From Altererythrobacter sp. BO-6 (GTDB lineage Bacteria; Pseudomonadota; Alphaproteobacteria; Sphingomonadales; Sphingomonadaceae), in the NCBI RefSeq assembly GCF_011047315.1, contig NZ_CP049259.1, forward strand, positions 806,001 to 870,000: a DNA stretch of 64,000 bases. Reading direction: 5' to 3'. The notes beneath the pieces were generated by a model, which was given only the letters and a program-made list of their open reading frames with translations, had not been told where the DNA came from and did not search any database. Both the position numbers and the translations under genes were made by a program. Each line of letters opens with the position of its first letter. The first letter of the stretch is position 1. This document shows, piece after piece, positions 26,755 through 35,016 of the stretch.

Positions 26755-26761
26755 CGCAGTC
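26747..26761 (+). mobile_element. att-like direct repeat, copy 1 (tRNA-Val 3' end)
   Basis: GCCCACCACGCAGTC spans the last acceptor-stem bases, the CCA and seven bases of flank. The same 15 bp recurs at 28091-28105. Direct repeats of a tRNA 3' end are the usual footprint of tyrosine-recombinase elements, although no integrase is present between the copies. Confidence 0.7.
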
Positions 26762-27045
26762 TTTTCTCTTTAAAACCAATATGTTAGTGGGTATTTGAGA
26801 AATCAAATTCTCGCCGTATTTCCGAACGATACGCGTGAATTCAATAACTTACGAATCTGCATAGAGACGCTTTTGGTCGTCAGACCAAGCACAGCAACTG
26901 GCGCTGATTCTCTGACCGGAAATTTTGCGGTCGGAGGATGCATTGCAGGAATGATGCGGATTTGATGCTGGCTTGCTGAGCGGTACCGTGCCGGCGGTGC
27001 TCGGCCCAATTAGGGTCGCAAAGCCCTCCAAACTCATGGAATAAA
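26762..27045. other. Post-tRNA spacer with diverged att-region repeat and GATGC iterons (copy A)
   Basis: No gene is supported. About 100 bp after the att copy comes TAGAGACG..TTGGTC, then GTCGGAGGATGCATTGC, with GATGC at 26937, 26953 and 26964. The same order and spacing is seen after the second att copy at 28091. Short minus-strand frames here and at 28178-28411 share the segment AMHPPT...TKSVS only because the DNA is repeated. Confidence 0.6.
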
Positions 27046-27888
27046 TTAGTGCCAGTCGCCTCCGCACGACTGGCAACGAGGCGCCCGCCAGCCTTCGGGC
27101 GAGTCCACATTCGATGCGAGCCATTGTTCGATATCTGCCGAGGCATCGGCGCAGACCTTGAAGTATCCATTTGACGTCCAGGGCTTCTCCCCATTTCGGT
27201 CGCCTCGGATGAAGGGACAGGCAGCACTGTGCAATTTTGCATGGTGCAGCTGAAACGACCTTTTGTTGCTTACGCTCGGATTGGGCATGTTGAGCACGAA
27301 CCCATCGGTGTGCGCGTCACGCCAGGTGATAAACCCTTCATCATCGTTCAAAAAGACGAGCGGAGTAGCTGCCCCTTGTTCCGATGGAGAGGTGCTGAAC
27401 GGGTTGGAGTCCTGTTCGATACCGGCGACCGGTAGGAGAGTTTTCGGATTGCCAAGACAAGCCCACCCCTCCCGGGCATCTACGAGCTCACGGTCCGACC
27501 CGGGTTTGTAATAGCGGCGATCGAACCAGTAGGCGCGGTCAGACTCTGGTTTCCCCGAACGTGTTCCAGGGTCGCGTGTCATCCGCGAGCGAATGTCGTC
27601 CAGCGACACGACATAGCAGATCGGATCCTCTGAAAGGGCGCGGATGACGAAGACCCACCAAGGCGTGACAAGCGCTTCCGGTTTCAGGCCAAGTTGAGTG
27701 TCGTTTGGTTCTGCGCCGTTTGCCTTGACCTGGATAGGATGCACGATCGTCTCACACTGAGAGACTGCATAGAGGTCAGCCCCGCGGGCGTTTCTGACCG
27801 TCAACATCACGTTCCAGCCCAGACGGGAAAGCTCGCGCGCCACATGATAGACGCCGATGTTCCCTATGATCTGCCGGTCGTTCGCCAT
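27046..27888 (-). CDS. Unclassified protein with PD-(D/E)xK nuclease-like N-terminal domain
   Basis: A 280-residue protein. The N-terminal 60 residues show GNIGVYHVARELSRLGW with Glu19, then RGADLYAVSQ with Asp38, then HPIQVKANG with Gln53 and Lys55. This E...D...QxK order is that of PD-(D/E)xK endonuclease-like domains. The rest is unfamiliar and ends in a single C-x2-C knuckle (RCQSCGGDWH). ATG 27888 follows GGAG by 8 nt; ATG is preferred over GTG 27897. It is the only complete gene between the two att-like repeats, so it is the probable cargo of a small element. A defence or DNA-processing role is inference. Confidence 0.65.
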   Translation of the reverse strand: MANDRQIIGNIGVYHVARELSRLGWNVMLTVRNARGADLYAVSQCETIVHPIQVKANGAEPNDTQLGLKPEALVTPWWVFVIRALSEDPICYVVSLDDIRSRMTRDPGTRSGKPESDRAYWFDRRYYKPGSDRELVDAREGWACLGNPKTLLPVAGIEQDSNPFSTSPSEQGAATPLVFLNDDEGFITWRDAHTDGFVLNMPNPSVSNKRSFQLHHAKLHSAACPFIRGDRNGEKPWTSNGYFKVCADASADIEQWLASNVDSPEGWRAPRCQSCGGDWH

Positions 27889-28050
27889 CCACGTCACTCC
27901 GATGAGGCGCGCACCCTACGACACGTACGGTTCAGTTCAACCCACCGCATTTCTTGTATTTCTTGCCTGAGCCGCACTTAAAAGGGTCGCTTCGTCCGAC
28001 ATTGTCGTGATTAGCGGGGGCTCTGATGGTGTCTTGATGTGCATAAGATG

Positions 28051-28098
28051 GTGCATCAAGCGAGAGGGTTTGCGGTTCGAACGCGTTACTGCCCACCA
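28051..28098 (+). pseudogene. Degenerate tRNA-Val 3'-half copy
   Basis: GCATC..CGAGAGGGT, a TTCGA T-loop and terminal GCCCACCA align with the tRNA-Val gene at 26679-26754. Most of the anticodon loop is missing and T-stem positions are substituted, so it cannot fold as a tRNA. Confidence 0.65.
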
Positions 28099-28105
28099 CG
28101 CAGTC
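28091..28105 (+). mobile_element. att-like direct repeat, copy 2
   Basis: Identical to 26747-26761 (GCCCACCACGCAGTC), 1344 bp downstream, and attached to the degenerate tRNA half. Together the copies bracket the nuclease-like gene and the SEC-C fragment. Confidence 0.7.
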
Positions 28106-28595
28106 ACTATTCCTACTGGATCACAATTACAGTAGGATAGTACACTGCCAGTTTGCCGGCATATTTCCTATATTTACCTACAATCTCGAAAGCTCGTTGG
28201 CCGAGCTAGAGACGGATTTGGTCTTCGAACCAAGGTCGCTCTTGTGGGTAGTTTCTCCGTAGGCCGAAATCGAGGTCGGAGGATGCATTGCGGATTTGAT
28301 GCGGAAATGATGCTGTTTCGATGCACAATTGATGCTGATTTGCCGAACGTCGCCTTTGCGCCCCAAAACCGGTCTTTCGAAGGCCATCACAGACATCCAA
28401 GAAGCAGGCATGGCCCGGTCTCGTCGGTAGCCTCAGCTACGAAGTGATGGCGGAGATCGGAGATTCAACTCGCCATGTTGCGCATGTGGTCGCGCGAATG
28501 TGCAGGAATGGGCAAGTCTCCTGAACGGATTTTGCATAAGGTCGTCTTAGCAAGATCAGCACTGCCTTTGTCGGTTCGGGTGAAAGCGAGAGGTC
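28106..28595. other. Gene-poor spacer with GATGC iterons (copy B)
   Basis: No complete gene is supported in this 490-bp stretch. It contains a diverged copy of the post-tRNA segment (AGAGACGG..TTGGTC, GTCGGAGGATGCATTGC). Inside are five GATGC words starting at 28282, 28298, 28309, 28320 and 28331, the last four exactly 11 bp apart. A 77-codon minus-strand frame at 28178-28411 overlaps this repeat and looks spurious. Confidence 0.6.
28282..28335 (+). repeat. Iteron array: GATGC at 11-bp spacing
   Basis: Units ggatttGATGC, ggaaatGATGC, tgtttcGATGC and acaattGATGC follow head to tail, one per helical turn, with a further GATGC 16 bp before. Copy A (26937-26968) has the same 16-bp offset but only two 11-bp-spaced units. 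The pattern resembles arm-type or excisionase/repressor binding sites; the binding protein is unknown. Confidence 0.6.
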
Positions 28596-29168
28596 ATGAA
28601 ACCATTGCCGGAACAGCGCCCTGAAGGCGATACTCGCGCGCCCCCAGAGACGCGTGGTTTCGTTTTCAACCAGACCATGCTGCGGATCAAGGATCCAGGG
28701 CGATCTATTCCATTCTACCAGCATGTCCTCGGCATGACTCTGGTGAAGGCTATACCCTTTCCGGAGATGGCCTTCACGTTGTACTTTCTTGGCTACGTTT
28801 CGCCCCAAGAAGACCTGCCATCCGATGCCGACGGACGCCTCAAGTATGCTTTCGGCATGCCTGCCATGTTGGAGCTGACCCATAACCACGGCACAGAGAA
28901 CGATCACGACGAACCCTACCACAATGGCAACTCCGACCCGCGCGGTTTCGGACATATCGGATTGGCCGTCCCCGATGTCGATGCCGCTTGCAAAAGGTTC
29001 GAAGAGCTGGGCGTCGAGTTCGTGAAGAAGCCCGACGACGGCAACATGAAGGGCCTGGGCTTCATCAAGGATCCGGATGGCTACTGGATCGAAATTCTCA
29101 ATCCCGCGAACAGCGCGCTGATCTGCGGGACAGATGAAAGCAAGAAAGAAAAGCAACGGATAGGATAG
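28596..29168 (+). CDS. gloA: Lactoylglutathione lyase (glyoxalase I), long form
   Basis: It isomerises the glutathione hemithioacetal of methylglyoxal to S-lactoylglutathione. Length is 190 residues, the longer form shared with eukaryotic, often zinc-dependent enzymes rather than the 135-residue E. coli type. Likely metal ligands lie in [11 protein letters not shown] (Gln), [12 protein letters not shown] (Glu), [11 protein letters not shown] (His) and GYWIEILNP (Glu). The N-terminal 20 residues are disordered-looking and proline-rich. It heads a + strand run with cupin and D-lactate dehydrogenase genes; no glyoxalase II is nearby, although D-lactate would be its product's fate. Confidence 0.92.
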   Translation: MKPLPEQRPEGDTRAPPETRGFVFNQTMLRIKDPGRSIPFYQHVLGMTLVKAIPFPEMAFTLYFLGYVSPQEDLPSDADGRLKYAFGMPAMLELTHNHGTENDHDEPYHNGNSDPRGFGHIGLAVPDVDAACKRFEELGVEFVKKPDDGNMKGLGFIKDPDGYWIEILNPANSALICGTDESKKEKQRIG

Positions 29169-29172
29169 TGCA

Positions 29173-29628
29173 ATGAAGAAGCGTTTCTCGCCTGTCGAAG
29201 GTCGGGCCGTGCAACTGGATGAGATTGGCTGGGTTCCGTTCCCCGACGCCCTGAGCGCCGGCGGTATCCGCTGGAAGCTGCTCAACGTGGCACCCGAGCT
29301 TGGATCGTGGGCAGCGATATTCGATTGCCCAGCCGGATCATCGTTCAACAGCCACCATCACATAGGTCCAGGGGAATATTTTCTGACCAAGGGCCGCATG
29401 GAAGTTCGCGGTGGATCAGACGATGGAGGCGAGACAGTGACCGCGCCCGCTTACGGGTACGAGGCGACCAGTGCCTTTCACGGAAAGACCTACTTTCCTG
29501 TCGACAGCGAATTCTACATGACATTCCTTGGCCCGCTTCAGTTCGTAGACGCGCCGGGAGGCACCACCCATGCGTTGGTGACGTGGGACGTGGTGCAGGC
29601 GGCTTGGGATGGAGCCCAATCTGGTTGA
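29173..29628 (+). CDS. Cupin-domain protein (dihydroxyacetophenone-dioxygenase/ChrR-like)
   Basis: A single-domain cupin of 151 residues. The metal-binding first motif is NSHHHIGPGEYFLTKG (H-H-H...E), and the second half contains DAPGGTTHALVTWD with a further His. The overall pattern (KLLNVAPELGSWAAIFDCPAGSSF) resembles the ChrR/2,4'-dihydroxyacetophenone dioxygenase group, so ring- or ketone-cleaving oxygenase chemistry is possible but unproven. It starts 4 nt after gloA and overlaps the next gene by 20 nt, so the three are surely one operon. Confidence 0.8.
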   Translation: MKKRFSPVEGRAVQLDEIGWVPFPDALSAGGIRWKLLNVAPELGSWAAIFDCPAGSSFNSHHHIGPGEYFLTKGRMEVRGGSDDGGETVTAPAYGYEATSAFHGKTYFPVDSEFYMTFLGPLQFVDAPGGTTHALVTWDVVQAAWDGAQSG

Positions 29629-31309
29629 AGACCTGATCCGCGACCTCCGCGCTGCGGTTGGCCGGAAATATCTTCTCACCGACCAGGAGCGGACCGACCG
29701 TTACAGCAAGGGCTACAGGGTTGGTGGTGGTCCCGTGCTCGCGGTTGTGCGTCCAGGAACTTTATTGGAGCTGTGGCGTGCGGCCGAAACCTGCACCAGC
29801 CACGGCGTCATCATGATCGTGCAGGCGGCAAACACCGGGCTGACAGGGGGCTCTACGCCATATGGCGACTATGACCGGCCTGTAGTGCTGATTTCCACCA
29901 CGCGTATCACCGCGGTCCTGCTGCTGATGGAGGGGCAGGAGGCGATCTGCCTTGCGGGCAGCACACTGACGGGTCTCGAGCGGGCCATCAGGCCAATGGG
30001 TCGCATGCCTCATTCGGTTATTGGATCATCATGCATCGGCGCGTCTGTGGTCGGTGGCATATGCAACAATTCGGGTGGTGCCCTCGTGCGCCGCGGTCCG
30101 GCCTTCACCCGGTACAGCCTGTTTGCGCGGATCGCTGCCGACGGTGGGCTTCGGCTGCACAACGAGCTTGGTCGCGATCTCGGAAAAACGCCGGAAGAAA
30201 TTCTCGGCGCCCTTGATCGTGGCGACACCGGAATTGAGGAAGAGTTCACTGCCTTCAACTCGATGGGGCGGAGTATTCAGCCCCTCGACTATGCCGATCA
30301 CCTGAGGCAGGCAGCGCCGACACCCGCGCGATTTAACGCGGACGCGGGGCGATTGCACGCTGCATCGGGCTGTGCGGGCAAGCTCGTCGTCTTCGCTGTA
30401 CGTGTCCCGACATTCCCCGCGCCCAAGCGCGAACGCAGCTTCATCGTTGGCGCCAATTCGGTGGGGCATTTTTCCCGGTTGCGCAGGGCCATGCTCGACC
30501 ACCTTGACCCGCTCCCTACGGTCTGCGAATACATGCATCGCAGTGCCAGCCAACTGGCCGCCAGCCACGGTCGCGACATCTGCCAGACGCTTGCCCTGTT
30601 CGGTCCGGCCGCGATGCCGCGCATGCTGAACTTGCAAAAGCGGGTCGATGGTATTGGTCGGCGGGTTGGGCTGGGCAATCACCTGGCCGGACGGGTTTCG
30701 CAAAAGCTGTCCCACCTCGGTGGGCATCCGCTGCCTGTATTGGTGCAAAAGTTCATGCAGGCATATGAACATGTGCTCCTCGTCACGGCGGAAGATGGTG
30801 GCATCGCACCACTTGAGGAGCTGCTGCGAACCTCCTTTGCGTCAACTGGCGCGAACTTTCTGCCGATGTCGAAGGCTGAGGCCGATGCCGCTTTCCGTCT
30901 GCGGTTCGCCAGCGCGGGCGCGACCGTGCGGATGCGCGACCTTTCCGATGGGTGCTGCGAACTGGCGGCTCTGGATATCGCCCTGCCGCGCGACACCGTC
31001 GACTGGCTGGTGGAACTTCCCGACGAGCTGGAGAGACAGGTGCAGGATCGGGCGATCTATGGCCATTTCATGTGCCACGTCTTCCATCTCGACTACGTGC
31101 TGAAACCGGGCTTTCGCGCCTCCGCATTCGAGAAGGGCGTAAAGGCACTGGTGGAAGCCCGGGGCGGGCAGATGCCGGCCGAACACAATTTCGGCCATCT
31201 TTACGAGGCACCGGAGCACGTCGTTCGGTTCTATCGTGAGCTTGATCCGACGAACTCGCTCAATCCGGGGATCGGTCGCACGTCGCGCAGCCTGAACTGG
31301 GCTGGATGA
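29609..31309 (+). CDS. dld: Quinone-dependent D-lactate dehydrogenase (Dld-type flavoprotein)
   Basis: This FAD enzyme oxidises D-lactate to pyruvate and passes electrons to quinone at the inner membrane. Length is 566 residues, close to E. coli Dld (571). The PCMH-type FAD domain has VQAANTGLTGGSTP and SVIGSSCIGASVVGGICNNSGG. The Dld-specific C-terminus shows YGHFMCHVFHLDYVLKPG and LDPTNSLNPGIGRTS. ATG 29609 lies within the cupin gene. The pairing with glyoxalase I suggests a methylglyoxal to D-lactate to pyruvate route, or growth on a compound that yields these. The 3' end is followed by an oppositely unsupported 130-bp gap before the AraC gene. Confidence 0.9.
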   Translation: MEPNLVEDLIRDLRAAVGRKYLLTDQERTDRYSKGYRVGGGPVLAVVRPGTLLELWRAAETCTSHGVIMIVQAANTGLTGGSTPYGDYDRPVVLISTTRITAVLLLMEGQEAICLAGSTLTGLERAIRPMGRMPHSVIGSSCIGASVVGGICNNSGGALVRRGPAFTRYSLFARIAADGGLRLHNELGRDLGKTPEEILGALDRGDTGIEEEFTAFNSMGRSIQPLDYADHLRQAAPTPARFNADAGRLHAASGCAGKLVVFAVRVPTFPAPKRERSFIVGANSVGHFSRLRRAMLDHLDPLPTVCEYMHRSASQLAASHGRDICQTLALFGPAAMPRMLNLQKRVDGIGRRVGLGNHLAGRVSQKLSHLGGHPLPVLVQKFMQAYEHVLLVTAEDGGIAPLEELLRTSFASTGANFLPMSKAEADAAFRLRFASAGATVRMRDLSDGCCELAALDIALPRDTVDWLVELPDELERQVQDRAIYGHFMCHVFHLDYVLKPGFRASAFEKGVKALVEARGGQMPAEHNFGHLYEAPEHVVRFYRELDPTNSLNPGIGRTSRSLNWAG

Positions 31310-31439
31310 CAGATGTCCACCGGGGTGATTTTGAGAATGCCGAAAACTGGAATAAGCTTGGAAATTGGCACCGGGCCAGCATCCCGATGACCAAATGCAC
31401 AGAGGACCACTCGTCTGGTTCCGGCAGGGGAGAATGGAA

Positions 31440-32399
31440 ATGCACGGCTCGATCGATCATGTCCGCTGGTCCACCACAGAATTTCCCTCGCGCGAACGAT
31501 ATGATGCGTGGGTGGCGGCACTCAACGAGACCTACGGCCACTGGAACGCAGAATTTCCGATAGGCGCTGATTTCAACGCCCGCGTGAAAGCCAGCAAGCT
31601 GCCCGGCCTTTCGCTGGTGGAATGCCACTGCGATCCATGCGGTGCCAGCCGCTCGCGCGCAGACACCTCTACCATCGAAAGCGAGCAGTTGACCATTCAA
31701 CTGGTGCTGGCTGGCAAGGAATACATGAAACTGGGCAGCCACGAGACGACGATCTCGCGCGGCGACGTGTTCGTATGGGACAACACCCAGCCGATGCAGT
31801 TTTCGGTGCTGGAGCCGCTGCACAAGTTGTCGCTGGTCGTTCCACTCGATCGCTTGAAGAACTGGGTGCCCAACGGCTGGCGTGACCTGCCCAGGCACCT
31901 GAAGAGCGGAGAGCCTAATGCCTGGCTGCTCGGCAGTTACGTGCGGTCGCTCTCGCAGATCGACTTCGACAAAAGCCCGATGCGCTCCAACGCCCTGATC
32001 GAAGCGGCCATCGCCATTCTCGTTGCGCCCCTTGCTCCGCGCGAAAGCGAGAGCAGCCACCGTCTGGCACAGCTGGAAACGGTGAAGGCAAAGATCGAGC
32101 CGATGTTGCGCGATCCCGGCCTCGACCTGGAAACGATTGCTGCGCGCAACTGCATTTCTCTGCGCTATCTCCACTGGCTGTTCGAGGGCGGGGGCACGAC
32201 GCCCTGGCGCTATGTCGTGCAAAAACGCCTGGAAGGCTGCAAGCGCGACCTCGAGAACCCCGAACACGCTCATCGCAGCGTCACGGATATCGCCTTTTCG
32301 TGGGGATTTTCCAATTCCGCGCACTTCGCACGCAAGATCAAAACGGCCTACGGCCTGTCACCAACGGAGTTGCGCAGGATGGCCCTTGGTGTGAACTAG
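31440..32399 (+). CDS. AraC family transcriptional regulator
   Basis: Probable activator of the surrounding catabolic genes, 319 residues. The N-terminal half is the AraC-binding-like cupin domain (QLTIQLVLAGKEYMKLGSHETTISRGDVFVWD). The C-terminal half has two helix-turn-helices: LETIAARNCISLRYLHWLF and VTDIAFSWGFSNSAHFARKIKTAYGLSP, the second being the AraC signature. I choose ATG 31440 because GGAG lies 7 nt before it; ATG 31434 would sit only 1 nt from that site, and a longer frame to 31365 is possible. It lies between dld and the TonB-dependent receptor. Confidence 0.88.
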   Translation: MHGSIDHVRWSTTEFPSRERYDAWVAALNETYGHWNAEFPIGADFNARVKASKLPGLSLVECHCDPCGASRSRADTSTIESEQLTIQLVLAGKEYMKLGSHETTISRGDVFVWDNTQPMQFSVLEPLHKLSLVVPLDRLKNWVPNGWRDLPRHLKSGEPNAWLLGSYVRSLSQIDFDKSPMRSNALIEAAIAILVAPLAPRESESSHRLAQLETVKAKIEPMLRDPGLDLETIAARNCISLRYLHWLFEGGGTTPWRYVVQKRLEGCKRDLENPEHAHRSVTDIAFSWGFSNSAHFARKIKTAYGLSPTELRRMALGVN

Positions 32400-32510
32400 C
32401 AGCGGTTCCATTACACAAATCGAACAGTGACCTTGCACTCCGCGCAGAGAGGCAGCGGATGCAATATGCGAGATATGATCCCGAAACAGACATGATTTTG
32501 GGAGAGTTTC

Positions 32511-34755
32511 ATGTTGGATTTGTCGACCTATCGCCGTGAATCGCTGCGAAGAGGGGTGTCGCTCTTCGGGCTGCTGGCGGTGCTGGCTGCACCAGGCGTC
32601 GCCATCGCACAGGAGGACGCGGCACAACAGGCATCGGCGGAACTGACGCCCGGGGTCATCATCGTCACAGCGCGCAAGCGCGCCGAAACCACGTTGGAGG
32701 TGCCTGAAAGCGTCACAGCGTTCGGGCAGGAGACGCTGGATAGGGCGAACATTGAGGATATCGACGACGTCGGCCTCGCTGTTCCCAACCTCCAGCTCAG
32801 CACGCGCGCAGATGGCTTCCCCAACGTGACCGTTCGTGGGCTCGGCGGCTTTGGCAACACACAGGGCGTCGGCTTCTATCTCGACGATGTTCAGTTGTTC
32901 GGCGATGCCTCGTCGCGCTTTGGCGATCTTGAGCGAATCGAAGTGCTCAAGGGTCCACAGGGCATTCTCTATGGCGGTTCCAACATCGGCGGCGCGGTAA
33001 AGTTCGTCAGCGCCCGGCCGGAGCCAGGCAAATTCGAGGGACGCATCGAAGCGAGGGCCGGCACGGACAATTACTTCGACGGCGAATTGGAGTTGAACAT
33101 CCCGTTGGGCGAGGACTGGGCCTTCAAGGTTTTCGCTTTCGGTGAGACCGACGACAGCTTCCTGGTCAACCCCAGAACTCCGCGCGAGAACGGACGTGTC
33201 GCCGATGCCGACGCTGATATCGGCCATCGCGAGCAGTACGGCATTCGCGGCGCGCTTTACGGCGAACTGGCGGGCGGAACCGAAATCTACCTCACCGCGC
33301 GATACAACGAGTTCGACGGACCCAACAATGTGTGGGTGAGGGAGACCGATACCGATTTCGGCTATTCGCGGCTGATCGACCTCAGCTACAATCCACGTAA
33401 CGAGCGGGAGACTTTAGGCCTGACGGGGCATATCGATATCCCAATCGGCGACCTCACCTTGCAGTCGATCACATCCTACACCGACACGTCCTCGCGCCGT
33501 GAAACGGACCTCGACATTCAGAACGAGTTCGTCCTCGACCTGGTGCGGCCCGAAGAGTTCGATGCCTTCACCCAGGAAATCCGCCTGTCGTCGAGCGATG
33601 CCGGGCCGTTCGTGTGGCAGCTGGGCGCATACTATCTCGACCTGAAGCGCGATCTCGATTCGACTCTGCTGATCCGCGAGGCGTTCTGCTATCTCGACCC
33701 GGGCACATGCGATCCTCTTAGCCAGGATGACGACGTGCTGCTGGCGGAAGTTCCCTTCGAAATCAGCCGCCGCGAGCGCGAGCAGCTGGCGGCCTTCGTC
33801 AATGCCTCCTACCACGATCGGCCAGATCGAGCTGAGTGGTGGCCTGCGCGTCGACAAGACCCGAACCAGCCGTGCAAACCTGGACACTGCCCTTGATGGC
33901 GAGAACGACGAAACGGTCGTGCTGGGGCGGGCTTCGATTGCCTGGCAAAGCCCGGACGAGACGACGCTGCTCTACGCGACATTCTCGCAAGGCTTCGAGC
34001 CGGCAGACTTCTCTTTGTCGAACTTGACCGGTGCCGACACCCTGCTGGGATATGGCAAGGAAACCGCCGACCAGATTGAGGTCGGCTACAAGGGTCGCCT
34101 GCTCGACAACTCACTGTTCCTGACCGTGGCGGCTTTCCACATCGACTATAACGACCGTCAGTTCGAACTTCAGGCTGCGGACCCCGAAACCGGCGGCTTC
34201 GTCGAAGGGGTGGTAAACGTCGGGAACTCGACGCAGATGGGTGTCGAGTTCGATCTCACCTGGCAGCTGACGGACAATCTCACGCTTTCTGGCGGTGCTG
34301 GCTATATCGACGCCGAGTGGGATGACGGTACGATCTCCCCGGTCACGGGCCTCGACCTGTCCGGCGTGCAGCCGCCGAATGTTGCCCGTTGGAGCGGCAG
34401 TGTCGCGCTGGAGTACGAAGGCGATATCGGCGCGAACGAGTTCTTCGTTCGCGCTCAGGGCCGATACAAGGGCAAGAGCTCTACCAATTCCCAGTTCTTC
34501 GATGCACCCGGTGACGAGTATCCGGTTTTCGAAAACCCGTCCTATCTCGTTGTCGATCTGGCGGCGGGTGTGGACTTCGGTCGCCTCAGCCTGGGTGCCA
34601 GGGTAGAGAATCTGTTCGACGAACGATATTTCAACGACTTACAGGAGTTCCCCAATTTCGCCGGCGGCCTGAACCCTGGCGAACCGGGTCAGATCATCAT
34701 CGGCACGCTGGGGCAGGCCCGACGGATCATCGCTTCGGTCGGCTTCGATTTCTAG
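32511..34755 (+). pseudogene. TonB-dependent outer-membrane receptor, split by a frameshift at about 33813
   Basis: An uptake receptor for a siderophore or bulky substrate of about 747 residues if repaired. There is a signal peptide (GVSLFGLLAVLAAPGVAIAQ), plug domain (IIVTARKRAETTLEVPESV, VTVRGLGG, ERIEVLKGPQGILYGG) and a beta-barrel ending in IIASVGFDF. The first frame ends at 33896 after FVNASYHDRP, while the barrel continues in the +1 frame as TIGQIELSGGLRVDK. Deleting one C at 33811-33813 restores ASYTIGQIEL. ATG 32511 has GGGAGAG upstream. It belongs with the gloA-cupin-dld-AraC group; the ligand is unknown. Confidence 0.88.
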
Positions 34756-35016
34756 CGATCAGGCTGACAGGGATATTGGCCATACGGCTTGCTCCGCACA
34801 CTTTTCAGCGCTCTGAAGCGAGCGTGTTTCAATGAAAGTCTCTTATCGCAGCTGAAGACTGCTTTTCATGCGCAGGAGCCTGAAAACGTACGGTCCGGAA
34901 TCGGCCCAAAGTTTGACTTCCGGATGGGCCGTGGAGGAAAATCAGGGGGTCACGTAAAGAGCTTTCTGGGTGCTTGCCGATATTGTAGCATCGATCTCTT
35001 CTGGGGGAGATTGATC

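Larger units (their letters stand above)
27932..28120 (-). pseudogene. C-terminal SEC-C zinc-motif remnant
   Basis: A minus-strand frame of 63 codons has no ATG and is closed upstream by TGA. It ends VGRSDPFKCGSGKKYKKCGG, which is unmistakably the SEC-C tail found on SecA and many other proteins. Only two of the usual four metal ligands remain. The frame's 5' part runs through the tRNA-like/att sequence at 28051-28105, so the original N-terminal domain has been replaced or lost. I read it as a gene fragment left by rearrangement at the att site. Confidence 0.65.

Noticed and set aside
28282..28335. Possible CRISPR array
   Set aside because: Units are 11 bp with a 5-bp constant part and no 25-40 bp repeat/spacer structure or cas genes; it is an iteron-like array.
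28178..28411. 77-codon minus-strand frame that resembles another at 26803-27009
   Set aside because: The resemblance comes from the repeated DNA after the two att copies; neither has a ribosome site, and the repeat's substitutions do not look protein-selected.
28437..29348. 303-codon minus-strand frame over glyoxalase I
   Set aside because: The glyoxalase and cupin on the + strand show full motifs; the antisense product has none.
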